Below are positions 54,673-64,000 of a stretch of DNA of 64,000 nt, one piece after another. The notes beneath the pieces are model-generated. The model had not been told where the DNA came from, did no database searches, and was given only the letters and a program-made list of their open reading frames with translations. Each line of letters opens with the position of its first letter. Position 1 is the stretch's first letter. A program made the translations under genes and the position numbers. The stretch lies in NCBI GenBank assembly GCA_031310005.1, contig CM062383.1, positions 2,418,001 through 2,482,000 on the forward strand, read 5' to 3'. The DNA is from Dactylellina haptotyla (lineage: Eukaryota; Ascomycota; Orbiliomycetes; Orbiliales; Orbiliaceae).

Positions 54673-55011
54673 CTATGCCTTCATATTATTAATAGATATG
54701 AGGTGCATGTCGAAAACCAACGTCGAATTTGGTGGGATCAGGTGTGCGAATCCCCTCTCGGCGTACGCGTAGTCAGGTGTTATGGTGAAAGTTGCCTCCT
54801 CGCCCAGTGACATCAAGGGAACTCCCTCGTCCCAGCCCTTGATAACATTGCCTCGACCGATAACACATTCGAAAGGAATTCCGCGGTCAACCGAAGAGTC
54901 AAATTTCTTGCCATTGACAAGAGTTCCAGTGTAAAATATGCCGACTTTGTCGCCCGCCTTAGGATAGTTGAGTTGATCGCCTTCCTTCTTAACCACTCTC
55001 GTAACACCCAT
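54673..55011 (-). CDS. FKBP12-type peptidyl-prolyl isomerase
   Basis: A complete 112-residue single-exon FK506-binding protein, the usual length for cytosolic FKBP12 (yeast Fpr1). It catalyses cis-trans isomerisation of prolyl bonds and is the target through which FK506 and rapamycin act. Conserved pocket residues are present: IFYTGTL (Tyr), KKFDSS (Phe-Asp), DRGIPFECVIG (Arg, Phe), VIKGWDEG (Val, Ile, Trp), YAYAERG (Tyr) and LVFDMHL (Phe). The flap region reads GFAHLIPPNST where many homologues have GxPPxIPPNxT. No signal peptide, so cytosolic. It starts at ATG 55009-55011, 405 bp from the divergent PGAM-fold gene. Confidence 0.95.
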   Translation of the reverse strand: MGVTRVVKKEGDQLNYPKAGDKVGIFYTGTLVNGKKFDSSVDRGIPFECVIGRGNVIKGWDEGVPLMSLGEEATFTITPDYAYAERGFAHLIPPNSTLVFDMHLISINNMKA

Positions 55012-55416
55012 CGCACAGTTCGAGGCTCTTCAGGGAGATAGCGGGGTTGGATTTAGCGCGAATTGGGATTCCAACGAAGTGGATCGGAGGTAGCCGAGGT
55101 TATTTGAAAGAATAGATGGGATTTAGGAGGCTCTTTGAGAACGGAGAGGGGAAAGAAAGGCTCGAAGATTTGGACGCAGTCTATAAGAGGAGGGGCTCCC
55201 AGCCGCGGTTTATCCGAGCTAAAGTTTCTCCGCAACCTCAACCACAACACATAACCGCCAAGTGAATCCAACAAATTGAATTTTTGGGAGGACAGCGCTA
55301 CGTATCCACGACCCAGTGTTTGATACAATTATTGTCCCCCCTGCGGCCCTGTAGGTCTTGTAAACGCTTTGATACCACCTGCTTTACCTCGATCACTGGA
55401 CTAAATTGAAAGAAAG
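55012..55416. promoter_or_regulatory. Bidirectional promoter region, FKBP and PGAM-fold genes
   Basis: A 405-bp divergent spacer. It must hold both promoters. It contains no open frame of note, and no recognisable factor sites beyond short purine-rich tracts near 55110-55160. Confidence 0.6.
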
Positions 55417-56494
55417 ATGCTTGAAACAATCTTCGTCGCCCGTCACGGCGTAAGCTACTCTTCCCTTTATAACCTGTGGAACACCACCGATTATGATATC
55501 CTGGCCCGGCTAACCCTGGCCATTTCCAGTTCCGTTCCAATTGGGTTGTTTCCAATAGTGGTGAATACAATGCAACTATCAAATCGCCTACGGGAATACC
55601 CTCCGATCCACCCTTAACTTCCTATGGGGTCGATCAAGCCAAGCAACTGGGAGCTTATCTTGCTACCCTGGATATCAAACCGCAGCAAATATATTCCTCG
55701 CCGTACTACCGATGTCTACAAACTTCGGAGCCGATAGCAAAAGAGTTGGGACTCGGCATTCAGGGAGTTGATGGCGGTATCGCGTATGTATTTCTTCGAA
55801 CCACATACCAATCCTCGTAAAATACTATGAATATATAAACTTTTCTAATATGAACTTAAGTGAATGGTTTGGCACTGCACCGTTCGACCATCCACAGCCT
55901 GCTACCCCGGAACTCCTGCAAACTTTCTTTCCGTTCCTAAATACAGACTACACACCAATCATCACGCCCGCCACGCGGGGTGAGACTATGGCGCAGGTAC
56001 ACGATAGAGCAGCATACGCCCTCACACGGCTTATCGAATACGTCGACAAAACCCACCCTGAGGTCAAAGCTATAATATTGGTTTCGCACGCTGCAACAAT
56101 CATCGCGGTGGGGAGAGCTCTCGTAGGCGATGAGAATATGGATGTCGGAGCTGGGACATGTTCTCTTTCAGTGTATAAGCGGAATGATCTGAGTTCCACC
56201 CCGGAATGGATCGATGTGGATGGGAAGGAGGTTGAAAGTACTGGAACAATAGATTTGAATGAAAAGAAGATTCCAGTGTTGCCATGGAGGGGTAAGGGAG
56301 TCATGGGTGGTTGGAAATGCGAAAAGAACGGAGATTGTAGCTTTCTGAGTGGCGGAGAGGAGAGGAATTGGTGGTTCGGTGGTGATGAGGCCTGGGACTT
56401 TCCAATTGCAAAGGGAACAGGAGTGGAGAAGACCATCCAATTGGCCGGCCTTAGCGATGACTCCGGAAACAGGACGGAGACTGCCAAGATATAG
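55417..56494 (+). CDS. Histidine-phosphatase (PGAM) fold protein, Tfc7/TFIIIC subunit-like
   Basis: Exons 55417-55449 (11 codons), 55530-55783 and 55861-56494, introns 80 and 77 nt, give 306 residues with consistent phases. The first junction restores LETIFVARHG-FRSNWVV, with the RHG phosphohistidine motif at 9-11. Further motifs are SSPYYRCLQTSEPI, RGETMAQVHDRAAYAL and the second active-site His in LVSHAATI. The C-terminal extension (GGWKCEKNGDCSFLSGGEERNWWF) is found in fungal PGAM-fold proteins related to the TFIIIC subunit Tfc7 (yeast Tau55), so a role in Pol III transcription is likely. The catalytic residues look intact, so phosphatase activity is possible. It converges with the ZZ-finger gene. 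Confidence 0.88.
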
Positions 56495-56765
56495 TTAGGA
56501 AGTGCTGAGACTTACATTATTAAACCCTGGTATGTCTATTAGATTTGAGAGTGTTTGAAATTTATCGGGATATGTATGAATATTATCCTTAGGTCATTAA
56601 TTAATATTTTCAACAGGTTGACAAACTAGCGACGTTTGAATAGAAAAAGAAAAATACATCGGAGCTACTAGGCCTTTTAGCCCCTCATGTACTGTCGGCT
56701 TCGCAATTCACTCAAGTCGAATATTGTTGTTAGGTCTAGGTACCACGTAGCGACGACCTTCTGAA

Positions 56766-58393
56766 TCAAGAAATCAAAGGAAAATCCGGGCCCAGATCAT
56801 TCAGTACATCTTGATCTTCTTGGCCATTAGAGATTAAGAAACGAAAGTTAGGATACCCTTTGACTAAAATCACCCAATCAGCCTTCGTATAAACATCTCC
56901 CTGAGAGGGAAAGCAGTTTCTTGATGGGGTCCCTGGCGGTAAGTTCGTTTTGTAGGTGTCAGGTATAAAAGGTAGCATCAGAGATATATCTCTCCAAAAA
57001 ACATGTGGAAATGCCAGCACTCCAAGTCTGATAAATTCCACGTAGTCGTCGCGGTCTAGCTCCATAGTTGGCTGTTTCCCCCCTCCCACAGGTCCAGCGT
57101 ACGCGTGGTGTGTACTCAGCTTTGCCTTGCAAAGAAGACAGCTAGATCCGCCCAATATCTTAAATTGTCTATCCGTATATGTCACGTAAAATTCAGCATC
57201 CGTACACCCTTCTTTTGCGCGAAAAACATATTGAATAAAATAAACTAATAGTACTAACGGAGAGAAGAGTGTGCGAAAAAGAAAGTATATTCCCACCTCT
57301 GCGCCCAGTGTCATAGTTTAATTTCTTAAATATGGCGGTTTTCGTTTCCGGGGGTAGCCAAAAACACCTCGAATGTATGAGCTTTTCCGGTGTCAGCTTT
57401 CCAGCTCCAAAAGGTTCGTACATATTGTCGATATAGTCGAAGATCGTCAAAGATATCAACCGCAACATAGCGTCGTACGACGAGGTATCTCTTGAAATTG
57501 TCTCCCAGTAGAGATGTTTATCCGGGATCGCCCCCATCGCCTGTTTCGTATGATGGCCTGTTGCTCCGGCGCCCGGCGAAGATTTGCCCGCAGGTGCAAT
57601 TATACTATCCTTTGTCGGTTCATTCCATTTTCTCGGGTTCGTGGCTTCTGCAAGAAATGCAATCTGTCTTGAAGGTCCGCGTGGGTGCTCGGCTACCTTT
57701 TTATTCATATCAGGTGTATGTCGCAAGATTTTTAGGGGCTTCCGCGAAGGCTTGACGATCGTGAATCGGTGCATTGTTGTATGTACCCCGCTTACTCTGC
57801 CCGATAGATGGCAATCCGAGCAAGAACAATAGTCTCTACATTCAATACAGCTAACACGAGGCTGATCAGATGCTAATTCTTTCCCACAGTTGCTGCAAGC
57901 CCATGGTCCTTTGGTTTTGGCTACGAGCTCAAGTTCTATGTCGGACAGTCGGACATGTGTCTCAGGTCGGGGAGCCTGGGAATACCACATCACAAAGGGG
58001 GTAGATTAGCATTTTTATCAATCAATTGGCACCATATAGAGTAGATGCATATTCAGATTATTTCATTTAGCCTACCGCATTTTGATTCTTCCTGTTGGAT
58101 GGAGTAGGGCTTTCGTGTTCCTGAGTTTTATCCGTATCAGATTTTGCCTGAACCTCAGAGATATTGTTCGAATTTGGTTGCGAAGTCGTTGATGTCTCAT
58201 GAAAAAATGGCAGGTTTCTTCGGCTAACGAGACCGTGTTGGTAGTTGTTCACTTGTCTCGGAAACCAGATGCCCTCATGGGCCTGCAGAGGCGGGCGCCT
58301 GCGAAGCAGGTCTGCCGGAGGCAAGCTGTTCTCGTGAGATCCATATGATCCATTCAGAGCACCACTCTTCGAATGATTTTCGGAGCTCGACAT
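56766..58393 (-). CDS. ZZ-type zinc-finger protein, function unknown
   Basis: Exons 58393-58076, 57975-57297 and 57211-56766 (introns 100 and 85 nt) give 480 residues. The first intron (GTAGGC...CCCAG, branch GCTAATC) is well supported. The second uses a weaker donor, GTGGGA, but bridges cleanly to EGCTDAEFYVTYTDR and removes a hydrophobic stretch. Residues 124-173 form a ZZ-type finger: CSNC, CIEC, CSCSDC followed by HTTMHRFTIV. A C-terminal part (SYDAMLRLISLTIFDYIDNMYEPFGAGKLTPEKL) resembles fungal DUF7514-type domains. The N-terminus is disordered. Such proteins occur widely in filamentous ascomycetes without a known role; ZZ fingers usually bind protein or histone tails. Confidence 0.78.
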
Positions 58394-58652
58394 AGCGGTA
58401 ACCGTTCAATTTCCAGAGGTGACAGATTATTTCTAGAAATAATCTGAAATCAGACTTCAGAGAGTACCCGCAGTCCCTTTTGGAAACCTATCTTCACAAA
58501 TATTTCAGCCTTCAGAGCCCGGCTATCTATGTTGATAAGCCGCGTTGAGGGGCAGGCCGGGAGTATATAACAAACAACATATGCACTCTTACACTCGTCT
58601 AAATCGCCAAAGTGATGCATAAATACCGCTAGCATAACTTAGATAGATAGAA

Positions 58653-60110
58653 TTAAAGCTCGACAATGACAGGCGCGAACTCTCCTCTCTCATCCTCCCC
58701 TTCCATATCCTCAAGCTCGACCTCTACTCTTCCGCCTCCTTCCTCAGCCGGGAGATCTACCATGCCTTTCCGGACATACTGGTCGTCAAGATACCACCCA
58801 AATCTCCTACTCATCCTCTCGAGCTTCACAAACCCTTCTCTAAGCTTCTTTAATTCCTTCTTATCTTTCACATCCTCTACATCCTTAAGCTCTCTATTAA
58901 ACCCCCTCAACAGTTTGATCAACCAAGCGTCCCCACCGCTTATAAATTCCTCGAACACGGTATCTTCTATTGGAACCCCAGTAGCTTCCCCTTCTTCCTC
59001 TTCGTCATCGCTTTCGGCTTTCTCTCCGATCACTAACCTTGCCGCTTTTAACATGGCTTCAAGCATGCTTACTAGCTTTACAAAATATTTAGTATGCGAC
59101 TTGATCGCTTCACCAGCTGTCAACGAAATTTCAAGGATATGCTTGAACTGTATCGTTGACGAGTAGTTGGCCAGCAAAATAGTTGATACAAAGGCCACTG
59201 CTAGTTCCGCAAGCAGAGCGGCCTGTCCTTCCTCCGTGTCTTCCGACAGAGGTAAGCTACCCGCTAATGACTGGGCAGTCGAATTTGCAGTCGGCGACCC
59301 GCTATAGCCCGCCTCGCCTTGACGTAACCGTTCGTCATATTTCGTCGACAGCTTCCGAAAGATATCTGTCAACACCCAGCTCCTATCCCTCGCCCATACT
59401 GTTCGTTCCCTTCCAAGTGCGTTCGGCGGCCACGTTCGTTTGAGGTCTATCCTTGTATAATCCAAACTGTCCTTCTCCTTGTCGGCATCGCCATCACCAC
59501 CCGGCGGTTTCTCAGGTCCAAACATCTGCCGAGACCCCGTGATCTCGGTTTTAGACCTGATAGCCTCGTCTAGTTCTTCTTTCTCCCATACTGTTTCTCG
59601 TGTCGATTCGCACGTCCAACTCGAACCGAGTATTCGTGTTAAAGTCGTTTGTGATCGGTTTATTATAGAAGATGCAAGCGAGTTCCACACTACGAGCTTC
59701 TCTTCAGGGACTTGTAGTTTCTCGTAGGAGCTCAAGAACTCGCGGTGTATCTCTTGTAGATTATTCTTGACATTTTCAATCTCCACAGACGAGATTTCGG
59801 ATTCTGAGAGGAGGGATTCCGTTTTCGAACACCATTTCTTGATGATATATGGCGTGGATGGTGAGGTGCCGAAAAAGAAACCCGTTCGGAAATGTAGAGA
59901 GGATGATTGCGAAGTAGGGTTTTCTAAGTCTGTGATGCGGGACTCGGTGCTGGTTGGATCGACAGGGTCCGATGTTGGAGAGAAGTAGCAGAAGTGGATT
60001 CCTGGCGGGATGTTTTTGATACCGCGGAAGCGGGGCGCCGTTGTGAAGGAGGCGAGGTCGATTGCGCAGAATGAAGACTGAGGTAAGTCAAGAAGTATGA
60101 GGGATGTCAT
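58653..60110 (-). CDS. aar2: A1 cistron-splicing factor Aar2 homolog
   Basis: A 485-residue single-exon protein starting at ATG 60108-60110 (MTSLILLDLPQSSFCAIDL); the open frame extends further upstream but without an ATG. Residues 3-50 match the Aar2 N-terminal signature: LLDLP, then FTTAPRFRGIKNIPPGIHFCYFS. Aar2 binds Prp8 in the cytoplasm during U5 snRNP assembly and is replaced by Brr2 in the nucleus. The C-terminal half (QFKHILEISLTAGEAIKSH, WLIKLLRGFNRELKD, MSRRFGWYLDD) fits the Aar2 helical domain. Inserts of low complexity, DDEEEEGEATG for example, are present. It lies tandem with the ZZ-finger gene, 259 bp apart. Confidence 0.92.
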   Translation of the reverse strand: MTSLILLDLPQSSFCAIDLASFTTAPRFRGIKNIPPGIHFCYFSPTSDPVDPTSTESRITDLENPTSQSSSLHFRTGFFFGTSPSTPYIIKKWCSKTESLLSESEISSVEIENVKNNLQEIHREFLSSYEKLQVPEEKLVVWNSLASSIINRSQTTLTRILGSSWTCESTRETVWEKEELDEAIRSKTEITGSRQMFGPEKPPGGDGDADKEKDSLDYTRIDLKRTWPPNALGRERTVWARDRSWVLTDIFRKLSTKYDERLRQGEAGYSGSPTANSTAQSLAGSLPLSEDTEEGQAALLAELAVAFVSTILLANYSSTIQFKHILEISLTAGEAIKSHTKYFVKLVSMLEAMLKAARLVIGEKAESDDEEEEGEATGVPIEDTVFEEFISGGDAWLIKLLRGFNRELKDVEDVKDKKELKKLREGFVKLERMSRRFGWYLDDQYVRKGMVDLPAEEGGGRVEVELEDMEGEDERGEFAPVIVEL

Positions 60111-60415
60111 GCTGAAGGAGTAGACGGGTGTGAGGTGAAAATGGTGAAGATGGATCTCTTGTCTTGTCGCAAAAGTCGAGGTTTCGAATATGACAAATGC
60201 CAAGAAATACTACACCAATTTTGAAAGGTGTTGTCGATACCCACATGCCGCCTGCAAGCTTTAGATAGCTACAGATAGAAGCAACATGGATACCTGTCGA
60301 ATTCTGGATCTAGTATCGCAAAGATATTAAACTGGCTGTTTTAAAGACCTTCAGACATCATATAATAGGTATGTCTCCCACGCATGAAAGAAACAGCATA
60401 TTAACAAAATGCTCT
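60111..60415. other. Spacer between Aar2 and RCC1-repeat genes
   Basis: About 305 bp: aar2 upstream region and the 3' flank of the RCC1-repeat gene. No gene. Confidence 0.55.
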
Positions 60416-61621
60416 TCAAACCGCACGCGTTATCCACACCCAGCTGGTAGCACATCCAGCGGCAATCCCTTCAATGCGATACTGGCCAGTATTAAGCCCG
60501 TTTACAGTCAGCTCATGCTTCCATCGTACGACCTCTCCTTGTTCTTCTCCCAAGGGTCCGCAGTTCCCATGCTCCCCCCATCCCCAGGCATACAATTTAC
60601 CATCTCTTCCCACACCAATGCCATGCTCGCTACCCACAGCAATCTTATCAAGCTCCGGCATACCATCAGGCGGTAATTGTCCATGCGTACCCCGTCCCCA
60701 TGATATAACGCTCCCCTCAGCCGTCAGAACATATACAGCTCCCCAGCCAGCCCAGAAACTCTTCCATCCGGGGTTCTTTGTCAGAGGATTGAGCTTGATA
60801 ACGCCCCACTTATCATTTCCCATAACGTATACCTCGCCTTCGCGTGATATCAGTGCTGAGAATTCTCGGCCCGCAGCTACACCTGCAACTTCGAATCCAG
60901 CTGGCTTTTCAATTTGTAGCTTGAGCGGACTCCAGATGTATTTCTCTCCTACAGGGAGAGTGCCTAGTTGTCCCTTCCGGCCGTTCCCCCAGCCGTAAAT
61001 TGAGCCGTCAGAAATAAGCGCTATTGTGTGCTCCACACAGCTAGCTAGTTGAATGATTGTTGTCGAGGGTGGAGGGAAAGACGGGATGGGCGTTGGTGAG
61101 GTTGATATTATCGTGGAAACGCCTAGTCCAAGTTCTCCGCGGGGACCGTTGCCGCAGGCGTAGAGTTTACCCTCTGATGATAGCAGGAGGCTGAATTGCC
61201 ATCCTGCGCTAACTGATATCCAGTGGGATGTAGATGTGGGTGGTGGAACCGTCGTAGATGCGGTTTTTATACATTGAGACTGTTGACCGTCCAGGGAGGT
61301 CGGTGGAGATGCGCATTGGCCGAATGTATTATCTCCAACAGAGTAGAGGGTTTCGTCTTTGTAAGATAAAAGGAACGTATGGTTTCCACCAGTTATTATG
61401 CTGATATTCGATAGCGAGATGCTAGGTGGGAGAAGGACCTTGGTCGGGGTGTGCACATCTTCAATATGGCCAATAGAGAGCTGGCCGAGTGAGTTTGAGC
61501 CAAAGGAAAAGAGCTGAACTTCTTGAAGAAGATTCAAGGGAGCAGAAGAAGAATGAATTGCATCCGATCTCTCTATTGAAGAGGGTGCACCTTCTGATGA
61601 GACGGCACCAGGTGGGTCCAT
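60416..61621 (-). CDS. RCC1-repeat protein, Ats1/Kti13-like
   Basis: A 401-residue single-exon protein starting at the first ATG of the frame, 61619-61621 (MDPPGAVSSEG). RCC1-type beta-propeller repeats are clear: LFSFGSNSLGQLSIG, LYSVGDNTFGQC, LYACGNGPRGELGLG, IYGWGNGRKGQLG, VYVMGNDKWGVI, VISWGRGTHGQLP and LYAWGWGEHGNCG. Seven blades are thus suggested. Small fungal single-domain RCC1 proteins of this size are related to yeast Ats1/Kti13, which partners Kti11 (Dph3) in diphthamide synthesis and Elongator-dependent tRNA modification. It is too short and lacks the N-terminal region of the Ran exchange factor Rcc1/Prp20. The divergent neighbour is uS11. Confidence 0.85.
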   Translation of the reverse strand: MDPPGAVSSEGAPSSIERSDAIHSSSAPLNLLQEVQLFSFGSNSLGQLSIGHIEDVHTPTKVLLPPSISLSNISIITGGNHTFLLSYKDETLYSVGDNTFGQCASPPTSLDGQQSQCIKTASTTVPPPTSTSHWISVSAGWQFSLLLSSEGKLYACGNGPRGELGLGVSTIISTSPTPIPSFPPPSTTIIQLASCVEHTIALISDGSIYGWGNGRKGQLGTLPVGEKYIWSPLKLQIEKPAGFEVAGVAAGREFSALISREGEVYVMGNDKWGVIKLNPLTKNPGWKSFWAGWGAVYVLTAEGSVISWGRGTHGQLPPDGMPELDKIAVGSEHGIGVGRDGKLYAWGWGEHGNCGPLGEEQGEVVRWKHELTVNGLNTGQYRIEGIAAGCATSWVWITRAV

Positions 61622-62213
61622 AATGACAGAGGCAGCTTGTGTGTTGTGAGGCAACACGGCTGTTGATGAGATGTTTGACAATTTCCGCGGCTGTCGCTTC
61701 TCAGCTTAGTCAGCCATCTAGCCCAGTTGGCGCCGTCACGAAAAGAGAAATTTAGCAGTCACAGTTTTGAAGATTTGCTGCTGCTGCCCCAACACACCCA
61801 GCAAAGGCCTGTCCAGAGCTAGCGAAAGAAGAGAACCTACATCGAATTCAACGTCGACGCCATCCCATCTCTACCAACATCACCGATTCCGACCCCATTA
61901 AACCTCTAGGTACGATATACTCGTCTTGCTGCTCCGTCATATCTTCAAACCTGTCTGCTCCAATACGTTCATTGCGATCCAATATGATATCGACGTCGAG
62001 ACTCTTGCCTAGGTTATGCCGGTTCTTGCGGGGGGAAGAGGGGAACCTAGCATAGGACTGTCAAGATTCGACGATTATTGATTACCATGGACCTCTGTTG
62101 GAGATTTGATTTTGGATATTGGAGGTCTAGACAATTGGATTTCGAATGAAGGGCTAACATTGCGATTTTTTGAGGATTCAATCTAGACCTCTAACCCACC
62201 TCACATCACAACC
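61622..62213. promoter_or_regulatory. Divergent promoter region, RCC1-repeat and uS11 genes
   Basis: About 590 bp. A probable 5' UTR intron of the uS11 gene occupies its uS11-proximal part (separate entry). The part near 61700-61860 should hold both core promoters. No other gene. Confidence 0.55.
61910..62174 (+). other. Candidate 5' UTR intron of the uS11 gene
   Basis: CTAG|GTACGA at 61910 is a good donor. A branch-like GGCTAACATT at about 62151-62160 is followed by an acceptor at TTTTTTGAG (62174) or CTAG (62186), 27-40 nt before the coding ATG. Leader introns are common in fungal ribosomal protein genes. The segment also contains an upstream ATG that splicing would remove. Confidence 0.45.
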
Positions 62214-62815
<602 letters not shown>

Positions 62816-63749
62816 GCGGTGGAATTTCTCGGTTGTCTTTTTGTTCTCTCGTCCTGCTGCCGTTTGTTCGCCATACCTTCTACCTGTGCAATATTTTCCT
62901 TTTTCATTATACTCCGGGGGGTTCTTATTTCGACACACAACCACACACTACTTTTGACGCCAACGACTGCAGCCCACTCTGACGAAATGTAGACTCTTTT
63001 TGCATTGTCTCTCTCCAGCCGATTATTCACTTGACCCTCCACCTCTCTTCTTCCGCCTTTTTTTTTAATGTCGAAAAGTGGGGCTGCAGAAATTTATATA
63101 TGTAGTAATGACACATGCTACTTCCTTGCATATATATACACACATAATGGAAACGCGGCGTTCTCATTCTTTTTGCAATTCCGTGATCAGACAGACCGGC
63201 AAACTGTGAAACAGGCAATGTTCATGCGGCCGAGATCTTGTAATTAAATTCTATATATGAACGAATAAACCGGTCCGTGTAATATTAAGCTCCGATTGAG
63301 GTTAGACGCCGGCGGAGTGCGCTTTTTCGGCTGGCTGTCGTCGAACGGGCGTTCACCTGGCAACGGGTTTGGCAGGCGGCCGTTTGGTGCGTCCCAACCT
63401 CCCCGCGCAGACTCCCACCAACAACGTACACACAACGCCAACACCACCACAACCTCAATCACGTTCGAATTTGGTTATAATATCTCTCTAGTCCACCCGC
63501 CAACCTGCTGCCTAGCTAGCTGCTATCGAGAGTTCGAGCTGCCATGCCCTCGTAGACAGTCGGGCATATATACGCTTCCCCCCAACCAATGCCTCTTTAC
63601 CGTTGACCGGCCGTGCGTGTTTTGGTTGCGATCGTTTCCCCAAATATTATCCTCCCTAGATCACCGGAACGGGGACGTGCTTCAACTCTGCCCCTGTCAG
63701 TATTCCGTAGCAGAGCACCGTTCCGCCGAGTTTCTCATTCCTCGACAGC
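62816..63749. other. uS11 3' flank and promoter of the next gene
   Basis: About 930 bp. It has T-rich 3' sequence near 62880-62905 and 63050-63070, TATA-like repeats near 63097-63145 and CA-rich repeats near 63420-63450. No gene seen. Confidence 0.5.
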
Positions 63750-64000
63750 ATGGGTAAATATATTCTCCTTTTTGGGCTTCTACTCTCGGTTCATTTCTTA
63801 TAGCTATGTGCATGGGTTAACGGATGTCGTCCGCCAGCCGACCTCGAGGAGCCTCTCTACCCTGCGCTCCCGCAGCAGCCAGTGACCACCCCGCCGCCCT
63901 CTACCAACCTGATCACACCGTCGACGACAAAGGACGCCGAGCAGAGAGTCTCCCGGTCACCTCTGACACCCTTCAAAGATGACGCCCCCGTCAAGCTCTC
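63750..64000 (+). CDS. Start of an unassigned gene (3' partial)
   Basis: The best model joins ATGG (63750-63753) through an 84-nt intron (63754-63837, GTAAAT...branch GGTTAACGG...GCCAG) to an open frame that runs to the window end. The product starts MADLEEPLYPALPQQPVTTPP and continues Thr/Pro/Ser-rich, with SPLTPFKDD near residue 45. Other frames in this stretch end at stops. A start inside the intron (ATG 63823) gives a frame ending before 64000, and is less likely. There are too few residues to name a family. Confidence 0.45.

Noticed and set aside
60111-60203. N-terminal extension of Aar2 by 31 codons
   Set aside because: No ATG in the extension; family N-termini begin just before the LLDLP motif, matching the ATG at 60110.

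Overview
The window is nuclear DNA of a filamentous ascomycete (Pezizomycotina). Support: short spliceosomal introns of about 54-181 nt with GTAAGT/GTATGT/GTACGT donors and CTAAC/CTAAT-like branch points; intron-bearing tRNA genes; and a typical fungal gene set (Hsp104, a Pbs2-type MAPKK, an Osh1/2-type oxysterol-binding protein, Aar2, uS11, a PIN-like transporter). I cannot place it below subphylum. No bacterial-type operons, CRISPR arrays, rRNA genes or intact transposons were seen.

Layout. 1-0.65 kb: 3' end of a Pro/Ser/Thr-rich repeat protein. 1.9-4.7 kb: Hsp104 (minus). 5.4-10.4 kb: three intron-containing tRNA genes (Gln-CUG, Pro-AGG, Lys-CUU), a small AA1-like secreted protein and an F-box protein in a sparse AT-rich stretch. 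12.4-14.4 kb: auxin-efflux-carrier-family (PIN-like) transporter. 16.1-18.2 kb: choline/ethanolamine-kinase-like gene and a small secreted protein. 19.2-21.2 kb: Pbs2-type MAPKK of the HOG pathway. 23.6-25.7 kb: APH-fold kinase-like protein and an unassigned two-exon protein. 28.4-30.9 kb: six-exon choline kinase. 33.3-37.7 kb: ankyrin-PH-FFAT-ORD oxysterol-binding protein. 38.4-40.4 kb: leucine-rich-repeat protein. 42.4-53.9 kb: an AT-rich, gene-poor stretch in which the four confident genes in a row all encode predicted secreted or cell-surface products (a new four-exon secreted protein, an S28 peptidase with a GPI-like tail, a small secreted protein and a GH79 glycosidase). 54.2-62.8 kb: a dense housekeeping block (tRNA-Trp, FKBP12-type isomerase, PGAM-fold/Tfc7-like protein, ZZ-finger protein, Aar2, RCC1-repeat protein, ribosomal protein uS11). 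63.75 kb to the end: start of an unassigned gene.

Functional links. Choline kinase and the Osh protein are divergently arranged and both serve membrane lipid biology; this may be coincidence. Hsp104 and Pbs2 are stress genes. uS11, Aar2 and the Tfc7-like protein serve ribosome, splicing and Pol III functions.

Multi-exon models were built by hand from reading frames, splice consensus and phase agreement. All the long ones keep a continuous frame across every junction. No transcript data or database search was available.
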